A stretch of 39,528 bases of DNA from positions 888,838 to 928,365 of the forward strand of contig NZ_KE387023.1 of assembly GCF_000430045.1 (NCBI RefSeq), read 5' to 3'. Positions 35,177-39,528 of this stretch are shown piece after piece. Below the pieces are notes generated by a model that saw only the letters and a list, made by a program, of their open reading frames with translations, was not told where the DNA came from and did not search any database. The DNA comes from Calidithermus chliarophilus DSM 9957 (GTDB lineage: Bacteria; Deinococcota; Deinococci; Deinococcales; Thermaceae). A program made the position numbers and the translations under genes. Each line of letters starts with the position of its first letter. Position 1 is the stretch's first letter.

Positions 35177-36004
35177 ATGAAGCTGAACTTTCCCAAACTT
35201 CTGTTCCTCCTGGCGCTGGCCCTTCCCGGCGCCCTGGCCCAGGACCTGCCCGGGTGGCGGCTGACCTGGGCCGACGAGTTCAACCTGCCGCTGGGCAGCC
35301 CGGTGGACCGCAGCAAGTGGAACGTGGAGACCGGCGGCTGGGGCAACGGCAACAGCGAGCTGCAGTACTACACCGAATCCACCCTCAACGCCGTGCACGA
35401 CGGGCGCAACCTGGCGATCACCGCGCTCGAGCAGCGCCTGCCGGGCCTGCGCTGCTGGTACGGCCCCTGCCGCTACACCTCCGCGCGGCTCAACACCCGC
35501 GGCAAGTTCGAGCAGCGCTACGGGCGCTTCGAGGCCCGCATCAAGCTCCCGCGCGGGCAGGGGCTGTGGCCCGCGTTCTGGCTGCTGGGCAACAACATCG
35601 GCACGGTGAGCTGGCCCCTGTGCGGCGAGATCGACGTGATGGAGAACATCGGGCGCGAGCCGCGCACCGTGCACGGCACCATCCACGGCCCCGGCTACTC
35701 GGGCGGCGCGGGCATCGGCAAGCCCTACACCCTCCCCGCCGACTTCGCCGACGCCTTCCACGTCTTCGCGCTCGAGTGGGAGCCGGAGGAGCTGCGCTGG
35801 TACGTCGACGGCGTGCACTACCAGACCCGCACCCCCGCCGACCTCCCCGAAGGCGCCCGCTGGGTCTTCGACCGCCCCTTCTTCCTCATCCTCAACCTCG
35901 CCGTAGGCGGCGCCTGGCCCGGCATGCCCGACGCGACCACGCGCTTCCCGCAGCGGATGCTGGTGGACTACGTGCGGGTGTATGAGCGGACCGATGGCCC
36001 ATAG
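35177..36004 (+). CDS. Secreted endo-beta-glucanase/laminarinase, glycoside hydrolase family 16
   Basis: This 275-residue enzyme has a signal peptide (MKLNFPKLLFLLALALPGAL, cleaved after ALA). The jelly-roll domain has LTWADEFN, NSELQYYTESTLN, SARLNTRGKFEQRYGRFEAR, WPAFWLLGNN and the catalytic GEIDVMENIG: nucleophile Glu151, Asp153, acid/base Glu156; then HVFALEWEPEELRWYVDG. EIDVME with the extra Met is the laminarinase/beta-1,3-glucanase form rather than lichenase EIDIEF. The last codons (TDGP-stop) read into a repeat module: the TAG is part of ATAGCCGGACGCC, so the original C-terminus may have been trimmed or extended by the repeat. Weak Shine-Dalgarno; preceded by copy 6. Confidence 0.93.
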   Translation: MKLNFPKLLFLLALALPGALAQDLPGWRLTWADEFNLPLGSPVDRSKWNVETGGWGNGNSELQYYTESTLNAVHDGRNLAITALEQRLPGLRCWYGPCRYTSARLNTRGKFEQRYGRFEARIKLPRGQGLWPAFWLLGNNIGTVSWPLCGEIDVMENIGREPRTVHGTIHGPGYSGGAGIGKPYTLPADFADAFHVFALEWEPEELRWYVDGVHYQTRTPADLPEGARWVFDRPFFLILNLAVGGAWPGMPDATTRFPQRMLVDYVRVYERTDGP

Positions 36005-36262
36005 CCGGACGCCGGGCGCGGGTCGTGCGGCGTACGTCCTACGTCGTACGCAAAACGCAAGACGCAAAACGCAAAACGCTAAACGCCGAACGCAATACGC
36101 AAAACGCGAGACGCAAGACGACCCTTCTTCACCCCCCTTAGCAAGGGGGGCGGGGGGGATAAACCCTCCCCGCGGGCGGGGAGGGAAGGGGAGGGGTGCT
36201 TTTCACCACGGGCCACACGCCACGTGCCTCCCGCTGACGGCTGACCGCCAATAACTCACTCG
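36005..36262. repeat. Intergenic mosaic repeat, copy 7, with ten 7-bp units
   Basis: Order: ATAGCCGGACGCCGGGCGCG overlapping the GH16 stop, GTCGTGCGGCGTACGTCC and TACGTCGTACG (36022-36050), ten consecutive 7-bp units GCNNRAC-like from 36050 to 36119 (GCAAAAC, GCAAGAC, GCTAAAC, GCCGAAC, GCAATAC, GCGAGAC variants), hairpin CCCCCCTT-AGC-AAGGGGGG (36132-36150), GGGGGGGATAAA, the 22-nt palindrome CCCTCCCCGC-GG-GCGGGGAGGG (36164-36185), TTCACCACGGGCCACACGCC, and CGCTGACGGCTGACCGCC. Confidence 0.85.
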
Positions 36263-36274
36263 AGGAGATCGATT

Positions 36275-38485
36275 GTGATCAAACGATGGAGATTCACCCT
36301 CGCCTGTGCCGTGCTGCTGGGCTCTTGCCCTGCGCTGGCCCAGCCCCTCTACAAAGACCCCGCGCAGCCGGTGGAGAAGCGCGTCGCCGACCTGCTCGCG
36401 CGCATGACGCTGGAGGAGAAGCTGGGGCAGATGACGCAGGTGGCGGTGTCCAAGCTGATGTCGGACGGCTGGGGGCTGGGGCCGCTGAAGGGGGAGTTGC
36501 TCGAGCGCTACCTCGTGCAGCGCGGCATCGGCTCGGTGCTCTCGGGCGGGGGGATGGGGCCGGTGCCCAACACGCCCCGCGCCTGGGCCGAGATGACCAA
36601 CGCCATCCAGCGGGCGGCGGTGGAGAAGGGCCGCCTGGGCATCCCCTTGCTTTACGGCGTGGACGCGGTGCACGGGCACAACAACGTCGTGGGGGCCACC
36701 CTCTATCCCCATAGCCTGGGCCTGGCGGCCACCTGGAACCCGGCCCTGGTGGAGCAGGTGGCCCGGCGGGTGGGGCAGGAACTGCGGGCCACGGGCACGC
36801 TGTGGAACTTCGCCCCCGTGGCCGACCTGGGTCGTGACCCGCGCTGGGGCCGCTTCTACGAGACCTTCGGCGAGGACCCGCTGCTGGCGGGTAGCCTGGT
36901 GGCCGCGACGGTGCGGGGCCTGCAGGCTGGCCGCGTCGCCGCGACGCTCAAGCACTTCACCGGCTACGGCCAGCCCCTCGGCGGCACCGACCGCAGCCCG
37001 GCCTTCCTGGCCCCCCGCACCCTTCAGGAGGTGTGGCTGCCGCCCTTCCGGGCGGGCCTCGAGGCCGGCGCCCTCACGGTGATGGCCAACAGCGGCTCAC
37101 TCAACGGCGTGCCGGTGCACGCCTCGCGCTACCTGCTCACCGACGTGCTGCGCGGCCAGATGGGCTTCAAAGGCGTGGTGATCTCCGACTGGAACGACAT
37201 CGACAAGCTCGTGGGCGACCACAAGGCCGCCGCCGGCTTCGCCGACGCCGTGGCCATGAGCATCAACGCCGGCGTGGACGTGTACATGGTGCCCATGGAG
37301 GTCGAGCGCTACCTCCAGACCCTCAAAGAGCTCGTCGAGGCCGGCCGGATCTCCCGCGCCCGCGTCGACGAGGCGGCAGGCCGTGTCCTGTGGCTGAAGT
37401 TCCAGCTCGGCCTCTTCGAGCGCCCCTACGTCGAGGCGGCCGAGGCCGAGAAGGTGGTCGAGGCCCAGCGCCCCCTGGCCAAGCAGGCCGCCCTCGAGTC
37501 CGTCACCCTGCTGGAAAACGCCGCCTTCACCCTGCCGCTCACCAACGTCAAGACCCTGCTCGTCACCGGCCCCGCCGCCACCGACAAGACCATGCAGATG
37601 GGCGGCTGGAGCATCGACTGGCAGGGCAAGGAGGGGGCCAAGGCCCCCGGGGCGACGGTGCTCGAGGGCCTCCAGAAGGGCGCCCCCCAGGGCGTGAAGG
37701 TGGCCTACGCCGACCCCAAGGACGCCAGGGCCCTCGCCGCCGCGGTCAGGGCCTCCGACGCGGTGGTGGTGGCCCTGGGCGAGAAGCCCTACGCCGAGAA
37801 CGAGGGCAACAACCTCACCGGCGAGCTCCCCGCCGAGCAGTACAAGCTGCTGCGTGACCTCAAGGCCCTGGGCAAGCCGGTCGTGCTGGTGCTGCTCGCC
37901 GGCCGCCCCCTGGCCTTCCCCGACGACGCGTGGCTCGTCCCCAAGGCCATCCTCATGGCCTACCTCCCCGGCTCTGAAGCGGGCAGCGCCCTGGCCGACG
38001 TGCTCTTCGGCCGCCACAACCCCAGCGGCCGCCTGCCCTTCACCTGGCCCAAGCTCTTCGGCCAGGTGCCCTTCACCTACGACCGCTACCCCGACATCTA
38101 CCCCAAGGCCGAGCCGCTCTACCCCTTCGGCTACGGCCTGAGCTACACCGACTTCACCTACCGCCTGCAGGCCGCCCGAGCCACCGCCAACGCCGTGGAG
38201 GTGGACGTCGAGGTCCGCAACACCGGCAAACGCGCCGGCAGCGACGTCGTCCAGCTCTACACCCGCTTCCCCCCGCTCGGCCTCCTAGCCCCCCGCGAAC
38301 GCCTGGTGGCCTTCACCAAGGTGAACCTCGAGCCCGGCCAAACCCGCACCCTCAAGCTCACCGCCCCTCTAGACCGCTTCGCCCTGGTGCCAGGCGACGT
38401 GTTCAGCCTCGAGCTGCCCCGCGTGCTGCCTGGGCGCTACGTTTTGCGGGTGGGGGAGCAGACGGTGGGGGTGGAGGTGCGGTGA
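36275..38485 (+). CDS. Exported beta-glucosidase, glycoside hydrolase family 3
   Basis: This 736-residue enzyme has a signal peptide ending ALA-QPLY near residue 22; Cys18 in LLGSC could alternatively be a lipoprotein site. The N-terminal barrel has ARMTLEEKLGQMTQ, LYGVDAVHGHNNV, NFAPVADLGRDPRWGRFYET, TLKHFTGYG and GVVISDWND with nucleophile Asp305. The alpha/beta sandwich has VVVALGEKPYAENEGNN, where one of the Glu is the likely acid/base, as in barley ExoI-type enzymes. The C-terminal fibronectin-III-like domain has EVRNTGKRAGSDVVQLY and ERLVAFTKVNLEPGQT. It removes glucose from beta-gluco-oligosaccharides, matching GH16 products. GTG start with GAGGAG nearby. It is preceded by copy 7 and followed by copy 8. 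Confidence 0.95.
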   Translation: MIKRWRFTLACAVLLGSCPALAQPLYKDPAQPVEKRVADLLARMTLEEKLGQMTQVAVSKLMSDGWGLGPLKGELLERYLVQRGIGSVLSGGGMGPVPNTPRAWAEMTNAIQRAAVEKGRLGIPLLYGVDAVHGHNNVVGATLYPHSLGLAATWNPALVEQVARRVGQELRATGTLWNFAPVADLGRDPRWGRFYETFGEDPLLAGSLVAATVRGLQAGRVAATLKHFTGYGQPLGGTDRSPAFLAPRTLQEVWLPPFRAGLEAGALTVMANSGSLNGVPVHASRYLLTDVLRGQMGFKGVVISDWNDIDKLVGDHKAAAGFADAVAMSINAGVDVYMVPMEVERYLQTLKELVEAGRISRARVDEAAGRVLWLKFQLGLFERPYVEAAEAEKVVEAQRPLAKQAALESVTLLENAAFTLPLTNVKTLLVTGPAATDKTMQMGGWSIDWQGKEGAKAPGATVLEGLQKGAPQGVKVAYADPKDARALAAAVRASDAVVVALGEKPYAENEGNNLTGELPAEQYKLLRDLKALGKPVVLVLLAGRPLAFPDDAWLVPKAILMAYLPGSEAGSALADVLFGRHNPSGRLPFTWPKLFGQVPFTYDRYPDIYPKAEPLYPFGYGLSYTDFTYRLQAARATANAVEVDVEVRNTGKRAGSDVVQLYTRFPPLGLLAPRERLVAFTKVNLEPGQTRTLKLTAPLDRFALVPGDVFSLELPRVLPGRYVLRVGEQTVGVEVR

Positions 38486-38560
38486 GGGTCGATAGTCGAA
38501 CGCCCAACGCCGAACGCTGAACGCCGAACGCCGAACGCCGAACGCTGAACGCCATTCGGG
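38486..38560. repeat. Intergenic mosaic repeat, copy 8: eight perfect-register 7-bp units
   Basis: Directly after the GH3 stop: GGTCGATAGT, then eight 7-bp units CGAACGC/CCAACGC/TGAACGC (38497-38552), ending CATTCGG. There is no TACG module and no palindrome. The unit equals the GCNNAAC unit of copy 7 in a different register. Confidence 0.75.
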
Positions 38561-38673
38561 ATCAATTATCCACTGGGGTTGTGACCGACCCGACAGCTAA
38601 CTACAGCCCCACTCCCCAGGGGACACCCGCTCGACCTGCGAGCCCGTCCCCGGCCGGGGTGTGCGGCTCACGC

Positions 38674-38789
38674 GGGAGGGGGTGGCGGGGTGTCGGGGGA
38701 GCCCAGGGGGAGCAGGTTTCCGGCGTATGCCGGGTCGCGTACCGCGATGCCCTCGCCATGTGGAATGGCCTCCCCCTAGCTCCCCCGAC
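38674..38789. other. Structured element: G-quadruplex motif and cloverleaf-like inverted repeats
   Basis: A G4-type motif GGG-A-GGGGG-TGGC-GGGG-TGTC-GGGGG spans 38674-38699. Overlapping it, 38692-38712 (GTCGGGGGAGC, CC, AGGGGGAG) pairs with 38770-38789 (CTCCCCCT, AGCTCCCCCGAC) as a stem of about 19 bp with one small bulge. Inside are three consecutive perfect 5-bp hairpins: CCGGC-gtat-GCCGG (38720-38733), TCGCG-tac-CGCGA (38735-38747), GCCAT-gtgga-ATGGC (38755-38769). The result is a four-way, cloverleaf-like fold upstream of the XylF-like gene. It is not a tRNA. The rest of the 38486-38901 gap holds mosaic repeat copy 8 and no gene I can support. Confidence 0.5.
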
Positions 38790-38901
38790 GGCGGAACCGT
38801 GGTCGCCAAACCATAGCACCGCAGCACACCCCCCGCCAAAAGAGAAACGAACAGAGCGAACACGAAACCCGCCCCTACCCGTGCTGAGCTGCTCGAGTAA
38901 G

Positions 38902-39528
38902 ATGGCGGCACCGATGATGCTCAAGCCTTCCTGGACCACCTTGCGGCTCGCTGCCTTGTTGACCCTGCTGGCAAACGCCCTGCTCCCGAGCACCGCACAA
39001 CCGTCCAAGGTGACGGTGGGGGTGAGCTGGGGACACCTCGAGGGCGAGTGGAAGATCCACGAGGACGCGCTGCGGGCCCGGCTGGGCTCGCTGGGGGCGC
39101 AGTACACCCGCACCGACGCCAAAGGCTCGTCCGCCCAGCAGCTAAGGGACATGGACGCGCTCGCCGCCAAGGGCGCGGACGTGCTGATCGTGGTCGCCGC
39201 CAACCCCGAAGCCCTCCGCCCCGGCCTCGCCCGCGCCCAGGCCGCCGGCATCCCGGTGGTGGCCTACGACCGCCCGGTGCCCGACCCCGCCGCCTTCTAC
39301 GTGGGCTTCGACGAGCTCGAGGCCGGCCGGATGCAAGCCAGGGCGGTGTACGCCGTCCGGCCGCACGGTCGCTACGCGCTGTTGCTCGGGCCGGGCGCCG
39401 AACGGGTGCGTCAGGGGCTGCTCGAGCGGCTCGAGGCCGCCCTCAAGGCCGGCGACGTCCGGGTGGTGGCCGAGCGCTCGGTCGCGGAGCGCAGGCCCGA
39501 GGCCGCCCGGCAGGCCATGGCCGAGATC
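38902..39528 (+). CDS. XylF-like sugar-binding protein of an ABC transporter, 3'-truncated
   Basis: 209 codons are visible and the frame is open to the window edge. Signal peptide: LKPSWTTLRLAALLTLLANA, cleaved near STA-QPS. The mature part follows the D-xylose/ribose-binding family: KVTVGVSWGHLEGEWKIHED, LGSLGAQYTRTDAKGSSAQQ, ALAAKGADVLIVVAANPEAL, AAGIPVVAYDRPVPDPAAFY, VGFDELEAGRMQARAVY, GRYALLLGPGAERVRQGLLE. The WKxHxD, DVLIVV, AYDRPV and FYVGFDE blocks match XylF closely. ATG 38902, 38914 or 38917 are possible starts; TAAGAT at 38898-38903 would be a leaderless -10 for 38914. A pentose-binding protein completes the xylan theme: GH10 and GH43 release xylose. Confidence 0.85.
   Translation, partial: MAAPMMLKPSWTTLRLAALLTLLANALLPSTAQPSKVTVGVSWGHLEGEWKIHEDALRARLGSLGAQYTRTDAKGSSAQQLRDMDALAAKGADVLIVVAANPEALRPGLARAQAAGIPVVAYDRPVPDPAAFYVGFDELEAGRMQARAVYAVRPHGRYALLLGPGAERVRQGLLERLEAALKAGDVRVVAERSVAERRPEAARQAMAEI

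Noticed and set aside
31990-35352. 1120-codon minus-strand frame opposite GH1 and GH43
   Set aside because: Antisense of two genes with intact catalytic residues; composition is Gly/Val/Ala/Gln-biased and no motif is recognisable.
36050-36119. Could the tandem units be a CRISPR array?
   Set aside because: Units are only 7 bp and contiguous with no spacers; there are no cas genes in the window.
38692-38789. tRNA interpretation of the cloverleaf-like element
   Set aside because: The outer stem is about 19 bp and the arms and loops (4, 3 and 5 nt) do not fit tRNA geometry; there is no anticodon loop or CCA.
38597-38911. Minus-strand frame of 104 codons with a hydrophobic start
   Set aside because: It runs through the inverted-repeat element and the XylF-like gene start, has no ribosome-binding site, and the remainder is Pro/Arg/Gly-rich.

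Overview
This is a GC-rich chromosomal window, most likely from a member of the Thermaceae (Deinococcota; the Meiothermus/Calidithermus/Thermus group). The evidence is a 79-residue 7Fe-type ferredoxin that reads almost like the Thermus thermophilus protein, a pilin/ComZ cluster ordered as in Thermus, several genes whose -10 box lies 6-9 nt before the start codon (leaderless style), and very frequent CTCGAG. The genus call is inference.

Layout. 1-425: 3' end of an FkbM-type methyltransferase. 699-4481 (minus): three minor prepilins and a large ComZ-like pilin-tip protein, with no PilA4 major pilin. 4855-7470 (minus): 4xGAF + HD-GYP c-di-GMP phosphodiesterase. 7638-8696: Ada methylation-repair protein. 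8848-14049 (minus): a membrane PAS/GAF/HD-GYP phosphodiesterase and a CHASE3-like/HAMP/GAF/PAS/GGEEF diguanylate cyclase joined stop-to-start. 14211-16613 (minus): UvrD/PcrA-type helicase. 16747-18224: a compact, less GC-rich three-gene unit, DUF4160 - DUF2442 with DNA-binding extension - SecB-like chaperone, which looks like a toxin-antitoxin-chaperone module. 18259-19128: small membrane protein and ferredoxin. 19472-23950 (minus): nucleotide-sugar cluster (glucose-1-phosphate cytidylyltransferase, SDR enzyme, two zinc-finger/SAM methyltransferases). 24371-25654 (minus): TolC-like outer-membrane protein. 25876-26145: small unknown protein.

26411-39528 is a hemicellulose/beta-glucan utilisation locus on the plus strand: a LacI-family regulator, a CUT1 sugar ABC transporter (binding protein and two permeases, no ATPase here), GH10 xylanase, GH1 beta-glycosidase, GH43 beta-xylosidase, GH16 endo-beta-glucanase, GH3 beta-glucosidase, and the start of a XylF-like sugar-binding protein cut by the window end. 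Near-palindromic LacI-type operator boxes centred on CGCTT or GCGCTT lie before the regulator and before the transporter. Secreted GH10, GH16 and GH3 would cut polymers outside; the transporter imports oligomers; signal-less GH1 and GH43 finish them in the cytoplasm.

The most striking non-coding signal is a family of mosaic intergenic repeats at eight places. They are built from interchangeable modules: a GATAGCTGATAGC-like module, a TACGTCGTACG module, tandem 7-bp units, and CCCCCTT/AAGGGGG and 22-nt CCCTCCCC/GGGGAGGG palindromes. They usually begin within a few bases of a stop codon and twice appear to supply it. A 128-bp MITE-like element (19334-19461) and a cloverleaf-like, G-quadruplex-bearing element (38674-38789) add to this. 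The best candidate for a little-described system is the DUF4160/DUF2442/SecB-like unit.
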